Notes: generated by a model not told the origin, from the letters alone. Numbered from the stretch's first letter, positions 7,166-15,696 are shown. The stretch is 41,552 nucleotides of DNA from Rubricoccaceae bacterium (GCA_024639085.1 JAHEJB010000009.1:1-41552); one strand, 5' to 3'. Numbers and translations are program-made.

Positions 7166-8149
7166 CTACAGCCACCCCTTACTCAGCCTCGGCTCAACGT
7201 TGGTGACCCGACCCTGAAGTGTATCCACGACCACGCGAAGCCAGCCGATATCGGGTGAGCCGAAAGTCTCGATTCGGGTGAAATTGGAGTAGGGCTGGCC
7301 GGTATCGTCGAGGAGTGGCTGGTCTACATTGAATACGTGCGTATCGCCGTGGATGAGGTAGACGTTGCCTTCGAAAGCGCCAACGTGGGATTTCAGTTGT
7401 GGCAAGAATTCCTCAAATGCCTCCCACGACCTGAAATCAGGGAGAAAACCGATGTTTGCGTGGATCGCAATGAACACACTTTCCGAAGAATCCCGCCGGG
7501 CTATTACAAATGTGTCGGCCAGCCAGGAAATCGCTGCATCCATGCGCGTCTGTACTTCGGCGTCGTGGTCGGCTGTTCGCTCCTCAAAGGATTTCAATCC
7601 GTTCCACGAGCCAACCACATGTATTGTGGCAAAGACCAGTCCGGCGTGTGTCCATCGGCGGTTTTCTACAAACTCACTGAACGACGAATCTGCGGCTTGT
7701 GTGACGAGCGGTATGCGTCGACCGCCGAGGCTCTGCGTCGGATTGCTAAAAAAGATCCGGCGTAGGCTGGCCAAACGATCCAGTGGGTCGTAGTCACCAT
7801 TTCCCGATTCATGGCAATCCGTCCATTCATTGTCGCCGGGTGTGTAAATCACCGGATGAGAAATCTCGTTCAGCCATTCAAAACGTTGCCGGTAATTCTC
7901 GTCCGAGCATCGTCCCCACTGAATGTCGCCGACGTGTAGAAACCACTCAAGGTCGGCCTCATTCACCTCGCGAATGACGCCGTTGAATTCGTCCTCTTCC
8001 CTCTCGAAGTAGGGTCCATCCCCAAAGACCGCGAATGCGAATGAATGTGGAGGTAACGGCTCGGAATCCGGCGCGTTGCACGCTGACAGAAACAGAACAA
8101 ACGCACCTATCAGAGCACGTGGGCCTACGTCTAATACTTTGAAGTGCAT
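7166..8149 (-). CDS. Secreted/lipid-anchored metallophosphoesterase
   Basis: A 327-aa protein with a lipoprotein-like signal (ALIGAFVLFLSAC) and a calcineurin-like phosphoesterase core. Metal-site motifs occur in order: GDGP near the N-terminus, HVGDIQWG, PGDNEWTDC, AIHANIG and LIHGDTHVF. These match the D-x-H / GD-x / GDN-E / H / GH-x-H series of the family, with the first D-x-H seen here as FGDGP. It would hydrolyse phosphate mono- or diesters in the periplasm or at the cell surface; the true substrate cannot be read from sequence. ATG 8149 gives a complete signal sequence. The next gene upstream (outer-membrane channel) is separated by a terminator, so this is its own transcription unit. 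Confidence 0.85.
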   Translation of the reverse strand: MHFKVLDVGPRALIGAFVLFLSACNAPDSEPLPPHSFAFAVFGDGPYFEREEDEFNGVIREVNEADLEWFLHVGDIQWGRCSDENYRQRFEWLNEISHPVIYTPGDNEWTDCHESGNGDYDPLDRLASLRRIFFSNPTQSLGGRRIPLVTQAADSSFSEFVENRRWTHAGLVFATIHVVGSWNGLKSFEERTADHDAEVQTRMDAAISWLADTFVIARRDSSESVFIAIHANIGFLPDFRSWEAFEEFLPQLKSHVGAFEGNVYLIHGDTHVFNVDQPLLDDTGQPYSNFTRIETFGSPDIGWLRVVVDTLQGRVTNVEPRLSKGWL

Positions 8150-8232
8150 CCCTGCCGTAGTTAGCGAGGTAAGCTACTGGGAGCGCGCCTGCGAATGAGG
8201 CTTGCAAACATAGCGATTATCCCAAATGAAGA

Positions 8233-8259
8233 ACGGCCTCGCGCATCGCACGAGGCCGT
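8233..8259 (-). terminator. Rho-independent terminator after the FadL-type gene
   Basis: A perfect 9-bp inverted repeat (ACGGCCTCG / CGAGGCCGT) with a 9-nt loop lies 27 nt past the stop codon of the outer-membrane gene. On the minus strand it is followed by TTCTTCATTT, only moderately T-rich. It separates the sulfide operon from the phosphoesterase gene. Confidence 0.7.
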
Positions 8260-8285
8260 CCGCTCGGTTAGTTGTGGGATAAGGG

Positions 8286-9638
8286 TTAGTTGAACCGGTA
8301 TTCGAATCCGGCCATGACGAAGAAAGTCTGGAGTGTGCTTTCAACGCTTGTGCCAGGTACGCCTTCCGGCATCCCGGGTACAATCCACATACCCTCGCAC
8401 GAGTTCTTGAACCCGTACTGGGCGCCGATTGAGCCAATTAGCGAGTTGCTGAGATTGTAGGAGAGCCCACCGCTGATCCGGTTCGTGATCATCGCATTGG
8501 CGGGGGTGTTGAAGAACATCACCTCGTCCGTGAGCGGGTTCTGGTTGTAGGAGTACCCGACTCGAAGCGGAAGTCCATCCGTAACCTCGTACTGGAGGCC
8601 AAGAGCGACGACCATGATGCTCTCCCAACCGAAGCCTTGAACGGCTCCAAACTGGTCGTATCCCGTTTCGTCGAAGCCTTTCGTGTTTGCGTAGTCGATA
8701 TAGCGAACATCTGCCAGTGCAGTGAACGGGCCATTCTCATAGCCTACACCCCCGGAGATGATCATCGGGTAGTTCAGGCCAAACTCCAGGGTTCGGGGAT
8801 TACCCAATTCATCCGCCGAGTCAAACTGGAAGTCGCTGAAGTACTGTGTCGACTTGAACGAGGCTCCGGCTGAAAAGCCTGCATCGGTCTGGAGCTGAAC
8901 GCCCGCCTGGAATCCGAACCCGAGCGCCCCGGTGCCTGGAGCAGCCGCGTAAGTCGGGAAACCGTCGTTGTTCGCGTCGTCTGGATTAGCAGCCGGGAAC
9001 GGTGCTACTTCGAGCAACGCGTAGTTAACGGTGGGCGAGACTCCGACCGACACGTTATCCGAGACCTGGTAGGCAATCGTCGGCGAGAACTGTAGCAGCG
9101 AGAACTGCGACGAGATCGCACCGAAGCCCATGCCGTTCGGAGCCTGTGGTGTTGTGATCGGATTTGAGCCTACGGCGTAGTCCGTACCGAATCCGCCTAC
9201 AGCAAAGGCACTGATGCCGAGGGAGATCGGCGAATTCTCAAGGTTCTTTACGAACCCGAGGGCTGGGATTGGGAAAGGTCCGGCATTACTAGGCGTTGTG
9301 CCAGACATATCCTCGGCAGGACCGAACGGGCCGAATGCGCCCGCGTCGACACTGGAATTGAGGTCACTGGTTGGCATCAGGAACTGGAGGCCAAGTGATG
9401 CTCTTGTGCCATCGAATGAGGTGATGGCGGCCGGATTCCAATAGAGTGCCCCCATGAAATCCTGTGGGTTTGCTGTGCCTGCCCCAGCCAGCGCCTGGTC
9501 AACCGGGCCTACACCACTTAGGGTGTGGCCAACCTGGCCGAGCGATGATGTGGCAGTGAGCAGTGGAAGGAGGACGAACAGGGAAAGTATTCGTCGATAT
9601 GTGCGTCCTCCGAAACGTGTATTGCTTCGGGATGACAT
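8286..9638 (-). CDS. FadL/TodX (OmpP1) family outer-membrane channel
   Basis: A 450-aa precursor. The ATG at 9638 has GGAGG 8 nt upstream, directly after the stop of the dsrE-like gene; the track start at 9659 is a TTG and is rejected. A signal peptide ends near TSSLGQ. The mature N-terminus, 'GHTLSGVGPVDQALAGAGTA...MGALYWNPAAI', is the hallmark of the family (the N-terminal hatch that plugs the barrel with the conserved NPA). The chain ends in a Phe-terminated beta signal (FEYRFN). Members move hydrophobic molecules across the outer membrane. Its place as last gene of an sqr operon makes a link to sulfur compounds or to lipid-like electron sources possible, but this is inference. Confidence 0.9.
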   Translation of the reverse strand: MSSRSNTRFGGRTYRRILSLFVLLPLLTATSSLGQVGHTLSGVGPVDQALAGAGTANPQDFMGALYWNPAAITSFDGTRASLGLQFLMPTSDLNSSVDAGAFGPFGPAEDMSGTTPSNAGPFPIPALGFVKNLENSPISLGISAFAVGGFGTDYAVGSNPITTPQAPNGMGFGAISSQFSLLQFSPTIAYQVSDNVSVGVSPTVNYALLEVAPFPAANPDDANNDGFPTYAAAPGTGALGFGFQAGVQLQTDAGFSAGASFKSTQYFSDFQFDSADELGNPRTLEFGLNYPMIISGGVGYENGPFTALADVRYIDYANTKGFDETGYDQFGAVQGFGWESIMVVALGLQYEVTDGLPLRVGYSYNQNPLTDEVMFFNTPANAMITNRISGGLSYNLSNSLIGSIGAQYGFKNSCEGMWIVPGMPEGVPGTSVESTLQTFFVMAGFEYRFN

Positions 9639-9651
9639 TTCCGTACCTCCG

Positions 9652-10170
9652 TTAGACAAAGATTACGTGTGTGCGTTCGCCTTCTGCCAACGCATAAAAA
9701 TCGCCGACTGTGATGATGTCTTCCAGGTCGTCGATGAAGTCTTCGCGGTCAAGTTTGAACATATCGGATGCGAGCTTGCATCCATACAGTTTGCCTCCGC
9801 CGGCCACGATCATTTCGAGGAATTCGGAAACGGGCGGGATGTCGAGTTTGTCCATTTCCTTGCGCATCATGTAGGATGCAAACGCCTCAAAGCCAGGTAG
9901 TCCAGCAACCATCGTCGGCAGCTTATCCATGAACGCAGGGTTACCGACGGTAGCCGTGTGCAGGTGGTCCTGTTTGTCCTTCTGGATGGCCACGAGGCCG
10001 AAGAAGGTGAAGAACATATTGGCTTCTATGCCTTCCATCAGCGCGCCGTTGGCGAGAACTAATGCGGCGTAAACATCCTGCAGATTGCCTTTCGAGCAAA
10101 TGACGCAGACTTTTTTGACAGGCAGATCTTTGGTGCCCTGAATCGGGGCTTCCATTGTGCTGACTTCCAT
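9652..10170 (-). CDS. DsrE2-like (DsrE/F-family) persulfide-carrier protein
   Basis: A 172-aa protein from ATG 10170; the track's 10203 start is TTG. The alpha/beta DsrE fold is recognisable: 'KKVCVICSKGNLQDVYAALVLANGA', then 'ANMFFTFFGL', and 'GGGKLYGCKLASDMF', where the Cys is the expected sulfur-carrying residue of DsrE2 proteins. Length and motifs fit the larger DsrE2 class (often annotated 'peroxiredoxin family/DsrE-like') rather than DsrE proper. It would accept persulfide sulfur from partners such as TusA-type or DsrC/TusE-type proteins. It lies between tusE-like (24-nt gap) and the FadL-type gene (13-nt gap) in one operon with sqr. A second ATG at 10155 is an equally possible start. 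Confidence 0.85.
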   Translation of the reverse strand: MEVSTMEAPIQGTKDLPVKKVCVICSKGNLQDVYAALVLANGALMEGIEANMFFTFFGLVAIQKDKQDHLHTATVGNPAFMDKLPTMVAGLPGFEAFASYMMRKEMDKLDIPPVSEFLEMIVAGGGKLYGCKLASDMFKLDREDFIDDLEDIITVGDFYALAEGERTHVIFV

Positions 10171-10193
10171 GATGGTTATTGGTTTAGGTTTAG

Positions 10194-10505
10194 CTAGACG
10201 CAACTGGCGGGCTTTGGAATGCCGGCGATTTTGCTGGACACCTTCAATGGGCCGCCGGGAAACAGGTCATAGAACTCCTTGATGGAAACGAGCCCCGATT
10301 TTCCAACGCGCCGGATGGTGAGCGCCTGGCCGGACATGTAGCGGTCCCGCAAGAAGTTGATTACGTCGAAGTGCTTGGGGCTCAGTTCGAACCCGGCTTC
10401 CTGCGCGAGCTCGGACGCGATGTTTTCTGACCATTGCGTGGGGTCGGTGAAATAACCTTCGTCATTGACATCGACCGTCTGGCCAGCGATTACGCGATTG
10501 GGCAT
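10194..10505 (-). CDS. tusE: TusE/DsrC-family sulfur relay protein with a single Cys
   Basis: A 103-aa protein, the normal length for TusE/DsrC. It has the N-terminal 'DEGYFTDPTQWSENIASELAQEAG', the middle 'LSPKHFDVINFLRD' and the C-terminal 'LFPGGPLKVSSKIAGIPKPASCV'. The penultimate Cys of the flexible arm is present. The second Cys that DsrC has about ten residues earlier is replaced (KVSSKIA), so it is TusE-like and cannot form the DsrC intramolecular disulfide/trisulfide. In known systems such proteins carry a persulfide. Here it sits 18 nt after sqr and before the dsrE2-like gene, so the likely job is taking up sulfane sulfur made by SQR rather than tRNA thiolation. This role is inference from neighbours. 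Confidence 0.9.
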   Translation of the reverse strand: MPNRVIAGQTVDVNDEGYFTDPTQWSENIASELAQEAGFELSPKHFDVINFLRDRYMSGQALTIRRVGKSGLVSIKEFYDLFPGGPLKVSSKIAGIPKPASCV

Positions 10506-10523
10506 TGCGATCCTCTGTTTTGA

Positions 10524-11858
10524 TTAATGAGTAAGCGTTTCTTCAATGGGCTGCGGTTCGGGGACGTCCGCTCCATCTCCGGCGTGCCCGTTTGAAGCGG
10601 AAGCTTCCGGCACCTTCTTCCCAACCATCGACATGTGCGTCGACACGGGGATTGGCTTGCCGGTGAGCAGCATGTGCCAGTACACCCACTCGAAGAAAAG
10701 TTTGCCGAAGTGGTTTCGCCTGGTCTCTTTTAGCAGGCTCATTGGACCGACAGCAGGAAGGGGAAATGACCCTGGCAGAGGCTCTGTCGTGTAGTTGAAA
10801 TCAATCAGAGCTGCCTTGCTGAATCCGGTCTCGATAAAGCAGTTGGCATGGCCATCGAAGGAGGCCTCCAATGGCTTCCCTTCGATGTAGGAAAGAATAT
10901 TATCGAGTAGCACGTGGCCCTCAAAGTGAGCGACCGATCCCGCCTTCGAAGCGGGGACATTCGTAGCATCGCCGATTACGAAGATGTTCTCGTGGCCAAT
11001 CGCCCGCAACGTGTGTTTGTTCGTCGGGATGAAATTCAAATCATCGTCGTCGCTCATTTCGCTCCGCTCAATCATGTCATCCCCCATGTTGACGGGGATG
11101 GAAACGAGCAGGTCGAACGTCTCCTCCTGGCCGTCGTACGAGACGATTTTCTTCGCTTCGTTTTCCACGCGCTCGATGTAGAAATCGGGCACCACACGGA
11201 TATTCTTTTCCTCCAGAAGATTACCAAGCACCTCGGACGCGACAGGTTTCGTAAATGCTCCGGAGAGTGGCGTGGTGTAGACAATTTCCACCTTGTCTCG
11301 CATACCTTTCTCCGTGAAATAGGAGTCGGCGAGAAAGGCAAATTCTAGCGGTGCAACCGGGCACTTAATGATGCTCTCTGCAATGTTGATGACGAGCTTG
11401 CCGCCCTCCCACGTATTCAGAAAATCGGCCAGTTTACATGTGCCTTCGTATGTATAGAAATCGAAGATCTGCTTGTACCAAAGTGGGCCGTCCAGACCTT
11501 CAGTTTCGTCGGGCCGTGGAATAGTCCCAGTTGCCACGACGAGGACATCATAATCAAGAACACGACCGTCGACCAGAGCCACCTGATTGTCGTCGGGTTC
11601 GATCCGATCAACCTCAGCGAAAATTGATTGCACACCGCTAGGGAAGAAATCCTTCTTCTTCTTCACCACCTGTTCCTTGGTATACATCCCGAACGGGATG
11701 AAAAGGAAACCGGGTTGGTAGAAGTGGTTTTCGTCTTTGTCGACGACGGTGAGCTTCCACTCGCTCGCGTCAAGCTTTTTGTAGAGCTTGTTCAGCATCA
11801 GCGTGCCAGCCGTTCCTCCGCCGAGTATCAGAAGGTTTTTCATTGGATTGATCAACAT
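10524..11858 (-). CDS. sqr: Sulfide:quinone oxidoreductase (FAD-dependent)
   Basis: A 444-aa flavoprotein. The N-terminal FAD-binding Rossmann motif GGGTAGTLM comes near residue 13, then 'YDVLVVATGT' and the second FAD contact 'NIFVIGDATNVP'. Cys141, Cys166 (IIKCPVAPLEF) and Cys340 (HANCFIETG) match the cysteines of the type III/IV SQR groups that relay sulfur. The C-terminal 'LPLPAVGP...FEWVYWHMLL' is the amphipathic membrane/quinone-side region. It oxidises sulfide to sulfane sulfur and reduces the quinone pool at the membrane. It is first gene of the sqr-tusE-dsrE2-fadL operon. ATG 11858 is used; ATG 11843 (MKNLLILGGG) is also possible, and no clear Shine-Dalgarno separates them. A non-sulfide NDH-2-like enzyme is less likely given the cysteines. 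Confidence 0.9.
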   Translation of the reverse strand: MLINPMKNLLILGGGTAGTLMLNKLYKKLDASEWKLTVVDKDENHFYQPGFLFIPFGMYTKEQVVKKKKDFFPSGVQSIFAEVDRIEPDDNQVALVDGRVLDYDVLVVATGTIPRPDETEGLDGPLWYKQIFDFYTYEGTCKLADFLNTWEGGKLVINIAESIIKCPVAPLEFAFLADSYFTEKGMRDKVEIVYTTPLSGAFTKPVASEVLGNLLEEKNIRVVPDFYIERVENEAKKIVSYDGQEETFDLLVSIPVNMGDDMIERSEMSDDDDLNFIPTNKHTLRAIGHENIFVIGDATNVPASKAGSVAHFEGHVLLDNILSYIEGKPLEASFDGHANCFIETGFSKAALIDFNYTTEPLPGSFPLPAVGPMSLLKETRRNHFGKLFFEWVYWHMLLTGKPIPVSTHMSMVGKKVPEASASNGHAGDGADVPEPQPIEETLTH

Positions 11859-12152
11859 GTCGCTGCCTAAGACAGCGTGTGATTAGACTCTCCAATGCTA
11901 CGCGGTTGGCAGTTGTGGATATGTAAATGATGCCTGTACGAGGTCGTGGGCACTCCTATACTCCGAGTGACGGGGATTACCCCACTCGCATGTGGGGGTG
12001 ATTCGAGCATGCATGCACGGACAATCGTGGAGAGGACGAGGACGGAATCCGATTGTCGGAGCTAACCCTGATCCTCTTTCAATAAGCAGCCCTCCCCGCC
12101 ATGTGCGAAGAGGGCTGCTTTGTATGTATGTGATCCGCCTACCACGAACGGC
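11859..12152. promoter_or_regulatory. Upstream region of the sulfide operon with inverted repeats
   Basis: This nearly 300-bp gap must hold the sqr promoter. It contains a hairpin at 11964-11988 (CGAGT, 3-nt bulge, GGGG-atta-CCCC, ACTCG) and an 8-bp inverted repeat GACAATCG / CGATTGTC at 12020-12027 and 12050-12057 with a 22-nt spacer. Either could bind a regulator such as an ArsR-type sulfide sensor, but no regulator gene is adjacent. The promoter boxes themselves are not identifiable by eye. Confidence 0.35.
12084..12120 (-). terminator. Rho-independent terminator after the M23 peptidase gene
   Basis: A perfect 11-bp inverted repeat (AAGCAGCCCTC / GAGGGCTGCTT) with a 15-nt loop lies 33 nt past the stop codon of the M23 gene. 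On the minus strand it continues into ATTGAAAG rather than a long T-run, so strength is uncertain, but the position fits. Confidence 0.75.
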
Positions 12153-13262
12153 CTACCAGTTCGGCACTTGATCTGGTCGAGTAAAAATCACGGAGAGCAG
12201 TAGGCGAGCAGACGAGTTCAATGTCCCGCCGGGTCCGCGGCGGGTTAGGATTCGAGAGTGTAGATAATCCGCACGAACAAGCGGATCTACTCGCCCTAGC
12301 TCAATAGATGCAATGTGGATAGTCGATGGTTCGATACTCACAGGTCGTCCAGCGCGAGTGAATCCGACTTCCCATGACCACGCGAATGCAGGTGGCGCTT
12401 CCGCGTCGCAGGAGCGGCAAAGCCAAGGGTGACGTTCCAGAATCTGGGGTGGTGGGCCGGCAGGAACGTAGGCGGTAACTTCAATCTCTTCTTCGGCGAG
12501 TTTGGCAAGGATTGATGCACGCGGTCGCCTGAAGTTGTAGGTAATCAAATCGATGGGCGAGATGCCTGCCAAGTTGTACCCGTGGTATCTCCCGTGACGC
12601 GTTGGCCAGCGTGGCCTGCGTTCATCTCGCCAAACGTCGAAGTACTCACTGAGCATCAGGTTGATTTCGAAATGCAAATGTGCACGGGCACGATCCAGCC
12701 CGTCGCCAGAGTATCCCAGAATGCCAATTCGATCTCCGCGAAGAACCCGTTCACCTTCACGCACGGTTGTCTCGGCAAGATGGGCGTACAGCGTGTAAAA
12801 GGTAGAGCCTTCCCAGATGTGCTCAACGACGATGTAGCGCCCATAATCCGAGCCGTTCGGGCTACTGTTTACGTATACCACCCGCCCGTCATCGATGGAG
12901 CGCACTTCATCAAGCGGTTCGCCGTCACCGTCGCGGTAGACAGGAGCAATATCAACTCCCTCATGAAACCGAGTGAAGCGATACCCTGCAGGTGTTGATC
13001 TCGCATTTCGAACGTAACCGTAAGTCCCGCCTTCCCACGACCACTCACGCCTGCCCGCTATGAGGCGATCCAGGCCCATATAGAAATACTCGGGCTGCCC
13101 GTTGAATACGGCGTCGTTATCGGTGGGAAATTCGAGCGTAATCTGCGGGTATTCGCCGCGACCAGTTGTCCCAACCTGCGCATTAACGGCTTCGGCTGTC
13201 CATCCACAGGCAAACCACAGTACTGCCAACAGGCATGCCCTGTAGTACGTGGACCGTTGCAT
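12153..13262 (-). CDS. Exported M23 (LytM-type) metallopeptidase
   Basis: A 369-aa precursor with an N-terminal signal peptide (hydrophobic ACLLAVLWFACGW, cleavage near NAQ). The M23 core runs from about residue 100 to 205: 'FHEGVDIAP' gives the H-x3-D zinc ligands, 'DYGRYIVVEHIWEG...LYAHLA' the central sheet, and 'RAHLHFEI' the H-x-H. All zinc ligands look intact, so this is probably an active peptidoglycan endopeptidase in the periplasm. The ~150-residue C-terminal part is beta-rich with two close cysteines (CRSC); it may be a substrate- or partner-binding domain but is not a family I recognise. It is a single-gene unit with its own terminator downstream. Confidence 0.88.
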   Translation of the reverse strand: MQRSTYYRACLLAVLWFACGWTAEAVNAQVGTTGRGEYPQITLEFPTDNDAVFNGQPEYFYMGLDRLIAGRREWSWEGGTYGYVRNARSTPAGYRFTRFHEGVDIAPVYRDGDGEPLDEVRSIDDGRVVYVNSSPNGSDYGRYIVVEHIWEGSTFYTLYAHLAETTVREGERVLRGDRIGILGYSGDGLDRARAHLHFEINLMLSEYFDVWRDERRPRWPTRHGRYHGYNLAGISPIDLITYNFRRPRASILAKLAEEEIEVTAYVPAGPPPQILERHPWLCRSCDAEAPPAFAWSWEVGFTRAGRPVSIEPSTIHIASIELGRVDPLVRADYLHSRILTRRGPGGTLNSSARLLLSVIFTRPDQVPNW

Positions 13263-13437
13263 GTGCTCTGCAGAAAGCGCGGGAGAATCGCCCGAGAAAA
13301 GGCATAAACGAAGCGCTTGCAGACTAGCGGCAGATCAAAGGAGACGCAAGGGCTGTCTAACATTTCTACCAGGCAACTTCCCCTTAAGAACGCCTTGGTG
13401 TGAACCACTTTCACCAGCCACGGGTGACCTACGTGCT

Positions 13438-13869
13438 CTAAGGCGTAGCCGCCACACGATCGTACTTCGCATGAAGCCAGTCAACAGAGTGAACGTAAGC
13501 TACCGTAACGGGCACCTCGGCATGCCAGACGCCATCGAAGATATAGACTTCTCCAGGTTCGGCCTGTACTGTTTCCTCGCCCAGATAGGAGAATGACTGC
13601 CGCAACGAGTCGGCCCTGTTTGATATCGGAACGACGATGCTGGAGACGGTCCCTCGGTCGGACAGGCCCATCTCGGTCAACTCCTCGTTGTGCTGACGGT
13701 ACTGCGCTGATATTTCTGAGCCCGTCCCAATGTTGTCAATTACAATGCGCTGACCCGTTTCGGTGTTCATGTAGACTTCGCCGGGGACCGGATTGTCGTT
13801 GGACTGCGGTAGGGCAAATACGGCAGCAACAGCGCCGATGAGCAGGATGATGAAGAGTGTACTACGCAT
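13438..13869 (-). CDS. Small exported or membrane-anchored protein of unknown function
   Basis: A 143-aa protein with an N-terminal hydrophobic segment (LFIILLIGAVAAVFAL) that serves as signal or anchor, followed by a soluble part rich in beta-strand patterns: 'GEVYMNTETGQRIVIDNIG' and later 'PGEVYIFDGVWHAEVP'. The two GEVY segments hint at an internal duplication of a small beta unit, possibly SH3-like, but no family is recognised. It is about 275 nt downstream of the dnaB stop and 175 nt before the M23 gene on the same strand. Co-function with the peptidase is possible but unsupported. Confidence 0.7.
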   Translation of the reverse strand: MRSTLFIILLIGAVAAVFALPQSNDNPVPGEVYMNTETGQRIVIDNIGTGSEISAQYRQHNEELTEMGLSDRGTVSSIVVPISNRADSLRQSFSYLGEETVQAEPGEVYIFDGVWHAEVPVTVAYVHSVDWLHAKYDRVAATP

Positions 13870-14145
13870 AGAAGAACGACCGGATGAATCACTATCGGTT
13901 ATCGGCGGGATTCATGAAAACTTGAGTCCAACCTTTTCGTCTACGGTTACAGCGATTTCAATGCCTAACATCCCTCAACGGGCTCTTAGTCGGCAAGAAA
14001 GTCTTGCTGGAGCGACAGATGAGCAAACGTATCAATCGGCATTCTTGGACAGTCTCAGATTCATTCAGGTGACTTTACGACAACTGCCTCGAATCTTTCC
14101 CCTTTGGCAGTTGAGGAATGCAGCCTCCAGACCCAATCTGGTCAC

Positions 14146-15684
14146 CTAAAAAGGCGCGTCCGCTACGGGTGAGATTGGTGCGGGAGGCTGCGAGCCATCC
14201 CCACCACCCCAGCCGCCTTCCGTATCTCCTGACAAATACGTCGTTAGACTCTCAAAGCGGGCGTACTGGTTAATGAACGCGAGTTTCACGTTTCCGACAG
14301 GGCCGTTACGCTGCTTGCCGATGATGATTTCCGCCATCCCTTCAGTGGAGTTGCCGTTGTCGTCAACCGTAATTCCATACCGTTCGGCGCGGTAGATGAA
14401 GCCGACCACATCGGCGTCTTGCTCGATGGAACCAGACTCGCGGAGATCAGAAAGCTGTGGTCGCTTGTCTCCTCCGCGGGTTTCTACGGCACGAGAAAGC
14501 TGACTCAGAGCGATTACCGGAACATCGAGCTCTTTTGCCAAACCTTTCAGCGAGCGACTGATCTGAGCAATTTCCTGTTCGCGGTTTCCGCTCTTGCTCT
14601 GCGAGGTGCCGTGCATGAGTTGTAGGTAATCCACAATCACAAGACCGATTTTGTGCTCTGCTTTCAGGCGGCGGCATTTGGCGCGGAGTTCCAGAATGCC
14701 AAGCCCGGGCGTGTCGTCGATGAAGATCGGAGCCTCTGCAAGCCGACCGGCTGCGCGTGCGAGTTTGGGCCAATCACTTTCGCTGAGCCGTCCCGTTCTT
14801 GCAGCCTGGGCATCAATGCGGGCTTCAGACGTCAGCAAGCGCTGCGCAAGCTGTCCGGCGCTCATTTCCAACGAGAAGATCGCAACCGGCACCGGGTTGT
14901 CATGAAGGAAGGCAGCGTTGCGCATCATGGCGAGACTCATCGCCGTCTTTCCCATAGATGGCCGCGCCGCGATGATGATGAGGTCGGAATTCTGCCAACC
15001 TCCCGTGAGGTTGTCTAATTGTGTGAATCCACTCGGAACGCCCGTAATGCCGCCTTTAAGGTCGTGCAGATCGTGCAATTTTTGGAATGTGGCTTTTACC
15101 ACGTCGGCCATCGGAATAGCTCCCCGCCTGAGTTGGCTCTCCGAGATCTGAAAAATCTCCCGCTCTGCATTGTCCAGTAGATCAAATGCGTCCGTTGTAG
15201 GGTCATATGCTTGCCCAACCACCGTAGTCATCGTCGTGATGAGCTTCCGCAGCAGGCTTTTCTCGGCGATGATTCGTGCGTGATACTCTACGTTCGCGGC
15301 GCTGGCAACACGCGTGGTCAACTCAGAGAGGTAATAACCGCCAATCTGTTCGTAGTCGTCGCGACGCTTGAGTTCTTCTGTGAGCGTTACCAGATCGACC
15401 GGGTTGCCGCGTTCAAATAGCCCCTGTATGCCCTCGTAGATCTTCTGATGCCTACCGTCATAGAAGGAATCAGACGGAAGGATTTCAATGGCCCGGGGAA
15501 TTGCCTCCCGTTCGATGAGCATTGCGCCCAGCACAGACTGCTCCACGTCCATGGCTTGCGGCGGAACCCGCCCCGCTTGTTCATGGAAGGGGACCACGTT
15601 TGGCGGCCGCTTTTTGGATTTTGATTGAGTCGGGCCTTCGTCGAAAGAGATCGGCGGTTGGGGAGACTCGTCGTGTTCGGGCAT
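14146..15684 (-). CDS. dnaB: Replicative DNA helicase DnaB
   Basis: A 512-aa protein of normal DnaB architecture. An N-terminal primase-interacting helical domain (from 'PPQAMDVEQSVLGAMLIE') is joined by a linker to a RecA-like ATPase with Walker A 'ARPSMGKTA' (about residues 240-248), Walker B 'IGLVIVDYLQLM' and the C-terminal 'EIIIGKQRNGPVG' DNA-loop and arginine-finger region. No intein is seen. It unwinds DNA as a hexamer ahead of the replication fork. The first ~40 residues are a polar, Pro/Ser/Lys-rich extension before the conserved start. It lies 12 nt downstream of the UDG gene, so the two are co-transcribed. Confidence 0.97.
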   Translation of the reverse strand: MPEHDESPQPPISFDEGPTQSKSKKRPPNVVPFHEQAGRVPPQAMDVEQSVLGAMLIEREAIPRAIEILPSDSFYDGRHQKIYEGIQGLFERGNPVDLVTLTEELKRRDDYEQIGGYYLSELTTRVASAANVEYHARIIAEKSLLRKLITTMTTVVGQAYDPTTDAFDLLDNAEREIFQISESQLRRGAIPMADVVKATFQKLHDLHDLKGGITGVPSGFTQLDNLTGGWQNSDLIIIAARPSMGKTAMSLAMMRNAAFLHDNPVPVAIFSLEMSAGQLAQRLLTSEARIDAQAARTGRLSESDWPKLARAAGRLAEAPIFIDDTPGLGILELRAKCRRLKAEHKIGLVIVDYLQLMHGTSQSKSGNREQEIAQISRSLKGLAKELDVPVIALSQLSRAVETRGGDKRPQLSDLRESGSIEQDADVVGFIYRAERYGITVDDNGNSTEGMAEIIIGKQRNGPVGNVKLAFINQYARFESLTTYLSGDTEGGWGGGDGSQPPAPISPVADAPF

Positions 15685-15696
15685 GTAAAAAAGTGA

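Noticed and set aside
7337-7793. Two 142-aa plus-strand ORFs inside the phosphoesterase gene
   Set aside because: Shadow frames of the minus-strand gene, which has complete motifs.
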